Below are positions 19,410 through 28,015 of a stretch of 64,000 nucleotides of DNA, in pieces. The notes below the pieces were generated by a model. It had not been told where the DNA came from and made no database searches. It saw nothing but the letters and a program-made list of their open reading frames with translations. The translations under genes and the position numbers were made by a program. This stretch comes from Lacimicrobium sp. SS2-24 (GTDB taxonomy: Bacteria; Pseudomonadota; Gammaproteobacteria; Enterobacterales; Alteromonadaceae), in assembly GCF_002201535.1 (NCBI RefSeq), contig NZ_NIWW01000007.1:1-64000 (forward strand), in the 5' to 3' direction. Each line of letters starts with the position of its first letter. Within the stretch, counting starts at the first letter, position 1.

Positions 19410-20483
19410 GTGGTTAAGGTGCTGAACGAACAGGGTGAGCAGGAAATTTCTTTAATATTGGGTAATTCCAATTCCAACTTTTCAGGTGTCACCTCAACCA
19501 TGTTGCAGGTGTCAGCAGAACAGCGCAAATGGGTCAATTTGCGTATTATGGGCAAGCATCACCTGAGGGATCCTGATCTCTATATCAGTTTCTGGGACAC
19601 GGTGCGGCTGTGCCGCAAACCACTTAAAAGCGGTAAGTACAGAATTTTTCATGCCAGACGGGTTGATGAGATGCTTCAGGCGCTGCTTTTGCGTTATGTT
19701 TTCAGAAGCAAGATTAAAATTGTCTTCAGTAGTGCAGCCCAGCGTAAGCGCTCGGCATCCACGGTCTGGATTACCCGCCAAATGGATGCCGTTGTAGCGG
19801 TCAGTCAGCGTTCAGCGGGCTTCCTCGCTGATCCTCCTGATAAGGTTATCCCTCACGGTATTCAGAGCCACCTTTACCAGCCTGCACAGAACAAAGAGGA
19901 AGCATGGCAGGCGCTAGGGTATGGTGGCCAGATCGGTATCGGTATACTGGGACGAGTGCGCAAACAAAAAGGCGTGCACCATTTTGTCAGGGCCTGTATC
20001 GACGTGCTGCCCGATTATCCCCAGGTGACCGCTGTGGTGGTCGGGGCGATATCTTCTTCTCACCGTGACTTTGTGGAAGAGCTTAAACAGGAAGTGGAGA
20101 CTGCAGGCCTCTCTTCTCGTATCGTTTTTACCGGTGAGCTGCCGTTCGAGCGCATTCCGCAAATATTTTCGGCATTATCGGTGGTGGCCGCACTCAGCGA
20201 TAATGAAGGATTTGGACTGACTGTGCCGGAAGCCATGAGCGCAGGCGCGGCGGTGTTGGCGACAGATGCAGGGGCCTGGCCGGAAATTATTCGTGAAGGA
20301 ACCGATGGCTACGTGGTACCGGTAAATGATATCCAGGCCATCAAAGAGAAACTCGACACTTTGTTATCTGATCTGCAGCGTACCCATGAAATGGGTATAC
20401 AGGGACGAGAGAGGGTCCTCGAGCATTACAGTATTGAAAGGGAGGCCCGTCAGCTCCTGGACTTTTTTGAAACGCTGCAATGA
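19410..20483 (+). CDS. GT4-family glycosyltransferase
   Basis: 357-aa retaining glycosyltransferase with a GT-B fold. The C-terminal donor-binding half shows GILGRVRKQKGVHHFVRA (about residue 173), VVGAISSSHRDF and the DNEGFGLTVPEAMSAGAAVLAT segment (EX7E motif, about 268-290). It probably adds a sugar to LPS core, since kdkA and waaA flank it. The start is a GTG without a strong ribosome site, and no in-frame ATG precedes the conserved part, so the N terminus is uncertain. It is divergent from kdkA. Confidence 0.87.
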   Translation: MVKVLNEQGEQEISLILGNSNSNFSGVTSTMLQVSAEQRKWVNLRIMGKHHLRDPDLYISFWDTVRLCRKPLKSGKYRIFHARRVDEMLQALLLRYVFRSKIKIVFSSAAQRKRSASTVWITRQMDAVVAVSQRSAGFLADPPDKVIPHGIQSHLYQPAQNKEEAWQALGYGGQIGIGILGRVRKQKGVHHFVRACIDVLPDYPQVTAVVVGAISSSHRDFVEELKQEVETAGLSSRIVFTGELPFERIPQIFSALSVVAALSDNEGFGLTVPEAMSAGAAVLATDAGAWPEIIREGTDGYVVPVNDIQAIKEKLDTLLSDLQRTHEMGIQGRERVLEHYSIEREARQLLDFFETLQ

Positions 20484-20557
20484 ATCGTTAACGCAGAATG
20501 AAGGGACTCATGAGGATGGACCCGTTAAGACACATCCTCAGAGTCATTCGGCAGTCA

Positions 20558-20917
20558 TTAGCCGCCTTCAGGGCCTTTCAGGTGGGCGCCGTTGGCAGAT
20601 ACACGGTGCATGGTTTCTTTCGCACGCTGGCGTTCATCATCACGCTGACGCTGGGTAGTACAAACCCTTTCACCAAAACGGGTTCCGGTTACCTGACGGC
20701 GTTCGCAGCGATAACCCACTTCGGCGGGTGCATAACGAGCCAGACAGTCTTGGCGCTCGTCTTTCGCCAGGTCACTTTTAAAACACTCTTTTAGCGCCTG
20801 ATTACGCTCTGTGTCAGATAAATGCTCAATGCTGGCATATTTGTCTTCAGGGTTTGATGCGCAGCCGGCCAGTAATAAGGCCCCACCTACCATTAAACCA
20901 ATGATCAATTTTTGCAT
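20558..20917 (-). CDS. Small cysteine-containing lipoprotein, unknown function
   Basis: 119-aa protein with a lipoprotein signal (LLAGC, lipid-attached Cys at residue 19). The mature part is charged, with four further Cys residues (about 45, 58, 70 and 86) that could form disulfides in the periplasm. AAGGAGA lies six bases before the ATG. I do not recognise the family. It lies between convergent GT4 and waaA transcription, and its N-terminal side faces a 180-bp AT-rich gap that may hold its promoter. Confidence 0.8.
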   Translation of the reverse strand: MQKLIIGLMVGGALLLAGCASNPEDKYASIEHLSDTERNQALKECFKSDLAKDERQDCLARYAPAEVGYRCERRQVTGTRFGERVCTTQRQRDDERQRAKETMHRVSANGAHLKGPEGG

Positions 20918-21097
20918 TTCTATCTCCTTCGCTGAGGCACACCTCAGTATTTAATTTGCTGCCACGTAAAGCCAATGTCTTACTTCGTCGACTTGTCACA
21001 GCCCTAACACGTTCAGTAAATTAATCCTTCACGTTCTGACTAATACCTACCGGAATCTTGCTGCAACTACAAGTGACAAATTGTAACAGTGTCATAT

Positions 21098-22435
21098 TTA
21101 TGGCTTGTTAACGGCGCCCTCTCGCCGGGACTGTTGTTGCAAAACATCCAGCGTGGCCTTTACGGCACCGGCATTGCGCGCAATGATGATCTGACCGGCA
21201 GCACCCTTATCGCTGGCTTCTTCAGGGTGACTCAACCAATGCCGACATAGCGTCAGCAGTTCGTCTTCATCATGGGCTGTCGCCAGCGCCCCGCTTGTCT
21301 CCAGTTCGGCACAAATTTGTGGGTTATTGTACTGTGAGGGGCCCATGACAATGGGAATTCCCAATTGTGCGGGCTCCAGGGCGTTGTGGCCCCCTCTGTC
21401 ACACAGGCTTCCACCCACAAAGGCAATATCTGAAATAGCATAAAGCTCAGACAGCATGCCCATCTCGTCGGCCAGCATCACATCTGTAGTGCTTTGACAA
21501 CGATCTCCCTGACTGGTTCTGATGACGTCCTTTTGTTGTTGCAGGCAGAGCTGGTAAACGGCGTCAAACCGCTGTGGGTGTCTTGGCACCAGCACCAGCA
21601 ATAAATCCGGAAAATCAGCTTTTAACTGCCCGTAGGTCTTTAGTAACAGGGTTTCCTCCGGTGCATGGGTACTGCCTCCTATGATGACAGGACGTCCGTT
21701 TACCCCGTATCGTTCGCGCAACGTTTTACCTAATAGTTTGTCACTTTGAGGCTGCAGATCGAATTTCATATTGTTGGTCAATACGAGTTTGCCCTCTACC
21801 ACGCCAAGTGCAAGGTAGTTGTCATAATCCCGTTGCCCCTGTGCACAAACCCGGGTTATTCGCGTCAGCGTGGGAGTAAATAAGGCCCTGAGCTTCTGAT
21901 AGCGGGACGCTGAACGGTCCGTCATTCTCCCGTTAACAACGGTAACCGGGATGTTTCTGCACCAACAACTGCGGATCATATTCGGCCAAAGCTCGACTTC
22001 CACGATCACCACCTGTTTGGGCTTAATACGTTTTAGCATATTGCTCATGGTCCAGGGCATGTCGAAGGGCAGGTAAGCATGGTTTACGCTGTCTTCGAAG
22101 GTGTCCTGCACACGTTGTGAGCCCGTGGCGGTGGTGGTGGTAACGGTAATGCGCAGATTCGGATCCGTCGCTTGCAGCTGGCGAATCAACGGCGTGGCGG
22201 CAACCACCTCTCCCACAGAGACGCAGTGAAACAAATAATCACTTTGCTCTTGTTGTGAAGGTGAAAAACCGAACCGTTCCGGTAATCGCTTTATTTCCTG
22301 CAAGCGACTGTGGTTTCCGCGACGCAGCATTACGCCGGCCAGCAAGGGAGAGAGCACAACCCACAGCAGGGTGTAAGCAATCAGGCTAAGGGTGTATATG
22401 GCGCGGGGAATGGTCGTGGAGTGCTTTTGCATCAT
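21098..22435 (-). CDS. waaA: 3-deoxy-D-manno-octulosonic acid transferase (Kdo transferase)
   Basis: About 445-aa inner-membrane enzyme that transfers Kdo from CMP-Kdo to lipid A precursor. It has one N-terminal membrane anchor (residues about 13-37), the family motif HCVSVGEVVAATPLI, VVEVELWPNMI, and the GT-B C-terminal donor region with GGSLCDRGGHNALEPAQLG. I chose the ATG at 22435; a second ATG follows at once, and a TTG lies eight codons upstream. It is divergent from kbl. The number of Kdo residues added cannot be read from the sequence; the presence of kdkA suggests one. Confidence 0.95.
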   Translation of the reverse strand: MMQKHSTTIPRAIYTLSLIAYTLLWVVLSPLLAGVMLRRGNHSRLQEIKRLPERFGFSPSQQEQSDYLFHCVSVGEVVAATPLIRQLQATDPNLRITVTTTTATGSQRVQDTFEDSVNHAYLPFDMPWTMSNMLKRIKPKQVVIVEVELWPNMIRSCWCRNIPVTVVNGRMTDRSASRYQKLRALFTPTLTRITRVCAQGQRDYDNYLALGVVEGKLVLTNNMKFDLQPQSDKLLGKTLRERYGVNGRPVIIGGSTHAPEETLLLKTYGQLKADFPDLLLVLVPRHPQRFDAVYQLCLQQQKDVIRTSQGDRCQSTTDVMLADEMGMLSELYAISDIAFVGGSLCDRGGHNALEPAQLGIPIVMGPSQYNNPQICAELETSGALATAHDEDELLTLCRHWLSHPEEASDKGAAGQIIIARNAGAVKATLDVLQQQSRREGAVNKP

Positions 22436-22610
22436 AGTTATATACCGATTGTCAGCCAAGTACTTTATCAGACTTTGCTCTACCTCGCCTGCATCTGGCG
22501 ACAGTCTGTCTGACTGTACAGTTGCTGCGTCGCTATTTTGACCCGGGGATCTATACCTTTGTCCGCTATGTCTTTTACAATGCTAGCTCACTACGGTAAT
22601 GGAGCAGCAA

Positions 22611-23807
22611 ATGAATCAAGGTTTCAATGACTACCTGCAGCAGCAACTGGATGAGGTGCGTGAGCAGGGACTCTTTAAAAGCGAGCGGATCATCAGTTCA
22701 CAGCAACAGGCCGATATTAGCCTGACTGATGCAGCGCATGTGCTGAATTTTTGTGCCAATAATTATCTGGGTCTGGCGAACCATCCGGATCTGATCGAGG
22801 CGGCAAAAGCGGGTCTTGATTCTCATGGTTTTGGCATGGCTTCCGTACGTTTTATTTGCGGTACTCAGGACATTCACAAACAACTCGAAAATAAGCTCAG
22901 TGAGTTTCTGGGGATGGAAGACACCATACTGTATTCCTCCTGTTTTGATGCGAATGCCGGTCTGTTTGAGACCCTGTTGGGACCTGAAGATGCCATTATC
23001 TCAGACGCACTTAACCATGCCAGTATCATTGATGGTGTGAGACTCTGTAAAGCCAAGCGCTATCGTTATGCCAATAACGACATGGATGATCTGGAGAAAC
23101 AGCTGCAACAAGCCCAGGCGGATGGTGCCCGGTATAAGTTGATTGCCACTGACGGTGTCTTTTCTATGGACGGTGTGATTGCACGCCTTAAGGATGTTTG
23201 CGACCTGGCAGACAAATACAATGCCCTGGTAATGGTGGACGACTCTCATGCTGTAGGATTTGTGGGTGAGCAAGGCCGCGGCAGCCACGAGTTTTGCGAC
23301 GTAATGGGGCGGGTCGACATTCTCACCGGTACATTGGGTAAAGCGCTGGGTGGCGCGTCAGGCGGATACACATCTGCCAGTAAGGAAATCGTAAGCTGGT
23401 TGCGTCAGCGCTCTCGACCTTATTTGTTTTCCAACTCACTGGCCCCGGCCATTGTGTCTGCATCGATTAAAGTGCTGGAGTTATTGTCTGGCGGTGGCGA
23501 ACTGCGCAATAAGCTCAAAGAAAACAGTCAGTACTTCCGTCAACGCATGACAGAGGCGGGTTTCAACCTCGCAGGAGCAGACCATGCCATTATTCCGGTG
23601 ATGTTGGGTGATGCGAGACTGGCCAGCGAAATGGCAGAAAAAATGCTGGCGAAGGGCATTTATGTCATCGGCTTTTCTTTTCCTGTGGTACCTAAAGGAC
23701 AAGCCAGAATCCGTACTCAAATGTCTGCCGCGCATACCAGGGCGCAGTTGGATCAAGCCATTGATGCCTTTATAGATGTGGGCAAAGAGCTGGGAGTCAT
23801 ATCATGA
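22611..23807 (+). CDS. kbl: Glycine C-acetyltransferase (2-amino-3-ketobutyrate CoA ligase)
   Basis: 398-aa PLP enzyme that cleaves 2-amino-3-ketobutyrate with CoA to glycine and acetyl-CoA, the second step of threonine breakdown. The PLP lysine lies in [15 protein letters not shown] (about residue 244), and DDSHAVGF is the cofactor Asp-His region. I chose the second ATG (22611) because GGAG lies six bases before it and it gives the exact usual length; the ATG at 22599 would add four residues. Its stop overlaps tdh by four bases. Confidence 0.97.
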   Translation: MNQGFNDYLQQQLDEVREQGLFKSERIISSQQQADISLTDAAHVLNFCANNYLGLANHPDLIEAAKAGLDSHGFGMASVRFICGTQDIHKQLENKLSEFLGMEDTILYSSCFDANAGLFETLLGPEDAIISDALNHASIIDGVRLCKAKRYRYANNDMDDLEKQLQQAQADGARYKLIATDGVFSMDGVIARLKDVCDLADKYNALVMVDDSHAVGFVGEQGRGSHEFCDVMGRVDILTGTLGKALGGASGGYTSASKEIVSWLRQRSRPYLFSNSLAPAIVSASIKVLELLSGGGELRNKLKENSQYFRQRMTEAGFNLAGADHAIIPVMLGDARLASEMAEKMLAKGIYVIGFSFPVVPKGQARIRTQMSAAHTRAQLDQAIDAFIDVGKELGVIS

Positions 23808-24829
23808 GAGCCTTGTCAAAGTTACATGCCAAGCCCGGTATCTGGCTAACCGACGCTGAAAAGCCTGAAGTGGGTCATAACGACCTGCTGATAAAAATTC
23901 GCAAGACCGCCATTTGTGGTACAGACATGCATATTTACCATTGGGATGAATGGTCGCAGGCCACTATTCCGGTGCCGATGGTGGTGGGGCATGAGTATGT
24001 AGGTGAAGTGGTGGAAATGGGACAGGAAGTGACCGGTTTTGCGGTGGGTGATCGCGTCTCCGGAGAAGGCCACATTACCTGCGGTCATTGCCGCAATTGT
24101 CGGGCAGGGCGACGCCACCTATGTCGCAATACCTATGGCGTGGGTGTCAATCGTCCCGGAGCTTTTGCCGAATACCTGGTTATTCCGGCGTTTAATGCCT
24201 TTAAAATCCCTAAACATATTTCTGATGATCTGGCATCGGTATTTGACCCTTTTGGTAATGCCGTACACACCGCACTGTCATTTGACCTGGTTGGAGAAGA
24301 TGTACTGATTACCGGTGCAGGCCCCATTGGTATTATGGCGGCGGCAGTCGCCAGGCATGTAGGGGCTCGCCACGTGGTGATTACCGATGTGAACGAATAT
24401 CGCCTGCAGCTGGCCAAGAAAATGGGTGCCACCCGGGTTGTTAACGTCAGCAACGAGAAACTGGCAGATGTGATGGACGAACTGGGCATGACTGAAGGGT
24501 TTGATGTAGGCCTGGAAATGTCCGGGGTGGCGTCGGCCTTCAGAGAAATGCTCAGTAAAATGAACCACGGTGGTAAAGTTGCCATGCTGGGTATTCCCTC
24601 TGGTGACACGGCAATAGACTGGAATCAGGTGATCTTTAAGGGCTTGGTGATCAAAGGTATTTATGGTCGTGAAATGTTCGAGACCTGGTATAAAATGGTG
24701 AGCCTGATCGAAAGTGGTTTGGATCTCAGCCCGATCATTACCCATCGTTTTGATATCAATGACTTCGAACAGGGTTTCGAAACCATGGCGTCCGGCCAAT
24801 CCGGCAAAGTCATTCTGAGTTGGCAATAA
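23804..24829 (+). CDS. tdh: L-threonine 3-dehydrogenase
   Basis: 341-aa zinc medium-chain dehydrogenase that oxidises threonine to 2-amino-3-ketobutyrate with NAD. Catalytic zinc ligands are in [10 protein letters not shown] and GHEYVGEV; the structural zinc site is [15 protein letters not shown]; the NAD fold shows [15 protein letters not shown]. It overlaps kbl by four bases, and its stop overlaps glpE by one base. Confidence 0.98.
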   Translation: MRALSKLHAKPGIWLTDAEKPEVGHNDLLIKIRKTAICGTDMHIYHWDEWSQATIPVPMVVGHEYVGEVVEMGQEVTGFAVGDRVSGEGHITCGHCRNCRAGRRHLCRNTYGVGVNRPGAFAEYLVIPAFNAFKIPKHISDDLASVFDPFGNAVHTALSFDLVGEDVLITGAGPIGIMAAAVARHVGARHVVITDVNEYRLQLAKKMGATRVVNVSNEKLADVMDELGMTEGFDVGLEMSGVASAFREMLSKMNHGGKVAMLGIPSGDTAIDWNQVIFKGLVIKGIYGREMFETWYKMVSLIESGLDLSPIITHRFDINDFEQGFETMASGQSGKVILSWQ

Positions 24830-25152
24830 TGACCTCTTTTCAACATCTCGATATTTTAGCTGCAAATAGCAAGCTGTCGGCTGGCGAGGCGGTATTGGTG
24901 GATATCCGCGATCCACAATCCTATGCGTCGGCGCACATTGACGGAGCCCTGCATTTAAATAATGACAATCTGCAACGCTTTATGGATGAGACGCCCACCA
25001 CTACGCCGGTGATTGTTTGTTGTTACCATGGCAACAGCAGTCAGCAAGCGGCGCAGTTTCTGGTTCAGCAAGGCTATAGCGAAGTGTACAGCCTGGACGG
25101 CGGGTTCGAAGCCTGGCGACTACAGTTTCCTGTTGTCAGCGCGACGTCCTGA
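24829..25152 (+). CDS. glpE: Thiosulfate sulfurtransferase GlpE
   Basis: 107-aa single-domain rhodanese. The active-site loop [11 protein letters not shown] (about residues 65-75) supplies the sulfur-carrying Cys and matches E. coli GlpE. It starts at the ATG overlapping the tdh stop (TAATG) and ends overlapping the glpG start (TGATG). In E. coli glpE and glpG sit with glpR next to glpD; here they follow tdh instead and are translationally linked to it. Confidence 0.94.
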   Translation: MTSFQHLDILAANSKLSAGEAVLVDIRDPQSYASAHIDGALHLNNDNLQRFMDETPTTTPVIVCCYHGNSSQQAAQFLVQQGYSEVYSLDGGFEAWRLQFPVVSATS

Positions 25153-26003
25153 TGTTGTTAATCGCCTTTTCCCGCGAGCAGGATGCTCGCCTGCTGGGTA
25201 ACTATCTGCAACAGCAGGGCATAGATGTGCGCTACCGGATGACTCAGGAGGAACACCCTCATGCACTGGAATTGCATGAGGCCACCCGTCTGACAGAGGC
25301 CCGCAGTCTGGTGGAAGAGTTCCTGCGCCATCCCCAGGACCAAAAATATCAGCAGGCTGCCTGGCAGCAAGGCGATGCCGTATCTATGCAGGAGCAGACG
25401 ATCATTTCGTGGCTACCAATGCTGAAACGCGCATTGTTAAGTCCTGTTACCAGTGCTGCCTTAGTGATATGTCTGTTGGTGTACCTTGGCAGCATCATGG
25501 GCGGCTTTGCACAGTTGCATCGAACCCTGATGTTTCAGCCTGTTACGCAACTTCTGGAAACCCACCAATGGTGGCGATTGCTGGGTCCGGCGTTTCTGCA
25601 CTTTTCGGCGTTGCATATCGTTTTCAATTTGCTCTGGTGGGGCTTACTCGGCAGTCAGATAGAGCGATGTCTGGGGAGTCGACACCTGGTGATTATCTTT
25701 GTGCTGACGGCGTTACTCTCCAATTACGCTCAGTTCCTGTCATCAGGTCCCAACTTCGGAGGGCTTTCCGGGGTGGTCTATGGGGTGATGGGTTTTGTGT
25801 GGTGGTGCGGGTGGCTGAGACCCGGCTGGGGGTTGAGTCTCTCAAAGCCCCTAGTGGGCTTTATATTGCTGTGGTTGGTATTTGGCTACACCGACATGCT
25901 TTGGGTTAAAATGGCCAACACCGCCCATACCGTGGGGCTCATCAGCGGTTGTATACTGGCCGTGTTGTATACCCGCTTCAGCCCTGATAAAGGTACTTCG
26001 TGA
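25152..26003 (+). CDS. glpG: Rhomboid intramembrane serine protease GlpG
   Basis: 283-aa polytopic membrane protease. A cytoplasmic N-terminal domain (about residues 1-90) precedes six transmembrane helices. The catalytic Ser is in FGGLSGVVYGVMG (about residue 205) and the catalytic His in NTAHTVGLISG (about 258). HxxxN is seen in LHIVFNLLWW. It ends 26 bases inside the convergent FliL-like gene. The family cleaves membrane proteins within the bilayer, including orphan or partly assembled subunits. Confidence 0.95.
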   Translation: MLLIAFSREQDARLLGNYLQQQGIDVRYRMTQEEHPHALELHEATRLTEARSLVEEFLRHPQDQKYQQAAWQQGDAVSMQEQTIISWLPMLKRALLSPVTSAALVICLLVYLGSIMGGFAQLHRTLMFQPVTQLLETHQWWRLLGPAFLHFSALHIVFNLLWWGLLGSQIERCLGSRHLVIIFVLTALLSNYAQFLSSGPNFGGLSGVVYGVMGFVWWCGWLRPGWGLSLSKPLVGFILLWLVFGYTDMLWVKMANTAHTVGLISGCILAVLYTRFSPDKGTS

Positions 26004-26373
26004 AGATCACATCTTTGACCATCGCTGAGCCGGTCTCGCGTTTCATCTGTTCCTGCAGTGTTTGCAAACAAAGCTGACGAATTTCCTCACGCCCGGTCAG
26101 AGACTTTATTTTCTCTTCTGGCTGACGACCAAAAATATCAATGGTGGTAGAACGTAATAGTGGGGCGTGATGGGCAACCACTTCGAGTTGTGACTCATCT
26201 TCGAGCATCAACTCCACCGTGACCCTGACATAACCCAGTTTGCGGCTGTTCGAACTCAGGTAGTTGGTCACAATGTCCGGTTCCAGCCCAAAATAGGCAT
26301 AGGCTGATGCCGCTTTGTGGAAACAGGATAGAGCTATAATCAGGCCGATTGTCAGCCATTTTTTAGACACCAT
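25978..26373 (-). CDS. FliL-family flagellar basal-body-associated-like protein
   Basis: 131-aa protein with an N-terminal hydrophobic segment (about residues 6-24) and a periplasmic FliL-like domain: GYVRVTVELMLED, then EVVAHHAPLLRSTTIDIFG, SLTGREEIRQLC and a final VKDVIFTKYLYQ strand. FliL proteins sit around the flagellar stator. No other flagellar structural operon is here; a FliL-like gene beside ubiC is, to my knowledge, common in Vibrio/Alteromonadales relatives, so it may serve another role. The Ala-Ser-Ala stretch after the helix could be a signal-peptidase site. Confidence 0.82.
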   Translation of the reverse strand: MVSKKWLTIGLIIALSCFHKAASAYAYFGLEPDIVTNYLSSNSRKLGYVRVTVELMLEDESQLEVVAHHAPLLRSTTIDIFGRQPEEKIKSLTGREEIRQLCLQTLQEQMKRETGSAMVKDVIFTKYLYQG

Positions 26374-26490
26374 GGTAATTCATCATCCGCGTTACTCTGT
26401 AAGCTCATATTACCAGCAATGACGAGGGGCGCTCCACTAATCCGCTTAAAAATGTCAGGGTATTTGCCGGTGAGCGGGCGCAAAGGTATC

Positions 26491-26529
26491 ATGCTGGCTA
26501 CTTTATCGACCCGATTGCTGTTTTGTTAA
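26491..26529 (+). other. Possible 12-codon upstream ORF overlapping the ubiC start
   Basis: ATG at 26491 is preceded by AAAGG at a good distance and encodes a 12-residue peptide ([12 protein letters not shown]) ending at TAA 26527-26529, which overlaps the ubiC TTG in another frame. It could be a coupling leader, or it could mark a frameshift at the ubiC N terminus. Confidence 0.35.
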
Positions 26530-27098
26530 GTTTAACCACCAGATTTCCCTTAACGCTGCCCGTGCAGTGGTCGCAACCCGAACTGTGCCAGGTGCCGGAT
26601 TTTCATTTGAAAAACTGGTTACTGGACACCGGCTCACTGACCGAGCGTTTACAGTCACATTGCCGTGATTTTCGGGTTAATGTGATTGGTCAGAAGCGGG
26701 CACCGCTGATGGAAAACGAGCGAGAATGCATGGATCCCGACACGGACTACGTGGTCCGAGAAGTCTTGCTGTGTGCAGAGCAACAGCCCTGGGTGTTTGC
26801 GCGTTCGCTGTTGCCTGTCGCACTGTGTGAAGCTAACCAGTCAGAATTCTCCGCACTGGGCGATCAACCCCTGGGTCGCTTGATATTCAATGACTCACGC
26901 TTTGTTCGACAGCCTTTTCAGCTGACCTGTCTGGCGCCCGATCACAGGTTATGTCAGCAGCTCGGTCTGAACACTTACCACCCGCTGTGGGGAAGACGGT
27001 CGCTTTTCAGATTTCAGCAATGGCAGTTGATGGTGGCTGAGATTTTTCTTCCGCAGAGTCCGGCCTATAAGCTGATGGCTAGGGGGAAGCGGCTATGA
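26523..27098 (+). CDS. ubiC: Chorismate lyase
   Basis: 191-aa enzyme that converts chorismate to 4-hydroxybenzoate and pyruvate, the first committed step of ubiquinone synthesis. Recognisable family parts are [15 protein letters not shown] near residue 30, [22 protein letters not shown] (about 78-99), PLGRLIF, and the C-terminal WGRRSLFRF plus VAEIFLP. The only start in reach is TTG without a clear ribosome site; a short upstream frame overlaps it. It overlaps ubiA by four bases. Confidence 0.9.
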   Translation: MLSLTTRFPLTLPVQWSQPELCQVPDFHLKNWLLDTGSLTERLQSHCRDFRVNVIGQKRAPLMENERECMDPDTDYVVREVLLCAEQQPWVFARSLLPVALCEANQSEFSALGDQPLGRLIFNDSRFVRQPFQLTCLAPDHRLCQQLGLNTYHPLWGRRSLFRFQQWQLMVAEIFLPQSPAYKLMARGKRL

Positions 27099-27946
27099 AC
27101 CAGTTGAGTGGGTATCTGCGTTTAATGCGCGTGGATAAACCTATCGGTATTTACCTGTTGTTGTGGCCTACGTATTGGGCATTGTGGCTAGCGGAAGGGG
27201 GCACTCCCCATTGGTCATTGCTGATGATCTTCACGCTGGGCGTTTTTCTCATGCGTTCTGCCGGATGTGTGATTAATGATTATGCAGACCGTCATATCGA
27301 TGGCAGGGTCAGACGTACTTCACAACGCCCCATCGTAGCAGGAGACGTGACACCGAGGCAGGCATTGATGCTGTTTGGCGTGTTGGTTTTTTTGTCCTTT
27401 GTCCTGGTGCTACTGCTGAACTGGCAAACCATTTTGTTATCCGTAGGTGCGCTGTTTCTGGCAGCCTGTTATCCCTTCATGAAGCGGTATACGCACTTAC
27501 CTCAGGTTGTCCTGGGCGCAGCATTCAGCTGGGCTATTCCCATGGCGTTTATGGCTACTTCGCAGAGTCTGCCCTGGTGGAGCTGGATTTTGTACCTGGC
27601 AAATTTACTCTGGATCGTGGCATACGATACGCAATACGCGATGGTGGACAGGGAAGATGATATGCACATTGGGGTGAAATCCACTGCCATACTGTTTGGT
27701 CGCTACGACAGGGTCATCATAGGGTTACTGCAACTGACAACCCTGGTGCTGTTAATCTGGTTAGGTGAACTGCTCAATCTGAGCGCGTTGTATTACCTGT
27801 CTTGCCTGGGCGCCGGGCTGCTGTTTATCTATCAGCAAACACTGATTGCCCAACGCCAGCGTGAACGCTGTTTCCGCGCATTTTTGAACAATCATTATGT
27901 GGGGCTGCTGGTTACCCTGGGGTTGGTTGCAGACCTGAGCTTTTAG
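27095..27946 (+). CDS. ubiA: 4-hydroxybenzoate octaprenyltransferase
   Basis: 283-aa integral membrane prenyltransferase, the second step of ubiquinone synthesis. About eight to nine membrane helices. The two Asp-rich prenyl-diphosphate/Mg sites are [19 protein letters not shown] (about residues 67-85) and [13 protein letters not shown] (about 187-199). Translationally coupled to ubiC. Convergent with plsB; the 69-bp gap has no clear terminator. Confidence 0.97.
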   Translation: MNQLSGYLRLMRVDKPIGIYLLLWPTYWALWLAEGGTPHWSLLMIFTLGVFLMRSAGCVINDYADRHIDGRVRRTSQRPIVAGDVTPRQALMLFGVLVFLSFVLVLLLNWQTILLSVGALFLAACYPFMKRYTHLPQVVLGAAFSWAIPMAFMATSQSLPWWSWILYLANLLWIVAYDTQYAMVDREDDMHIGVKSTAILFGRYDRVIIGLLQLTTLVLLIWLGELLNLSALYYLSCLGAGLLFIYQQTLIAQRQRERCFRAFLNNHYVGLLVTLGLVADLSF

Positions 27947-28015
27947 CGAGCGGACAGCCTCTACGACGTCTCCTTTTCGTATAACACTGGATAGCCTAAA
28001 AGACCTTTTACCGAC

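Noticed and set aside
22506-22521. CTGT-N8-ACAG match upstream of kbl and waaA
   Set aside because: The half-sites fit a LexA box, but the core (CTGACTGT) is not AT-rich and neither gene belongs to a known SOS regulon. Likely chance; an ACTGTACAGT palindrome within it explains the match.
24133-24609. Long minus-strand open frame inside tdh
   Set aside because: It lies wholly antisense to a clear tdh gene and has no ribosome site or recognisable product.
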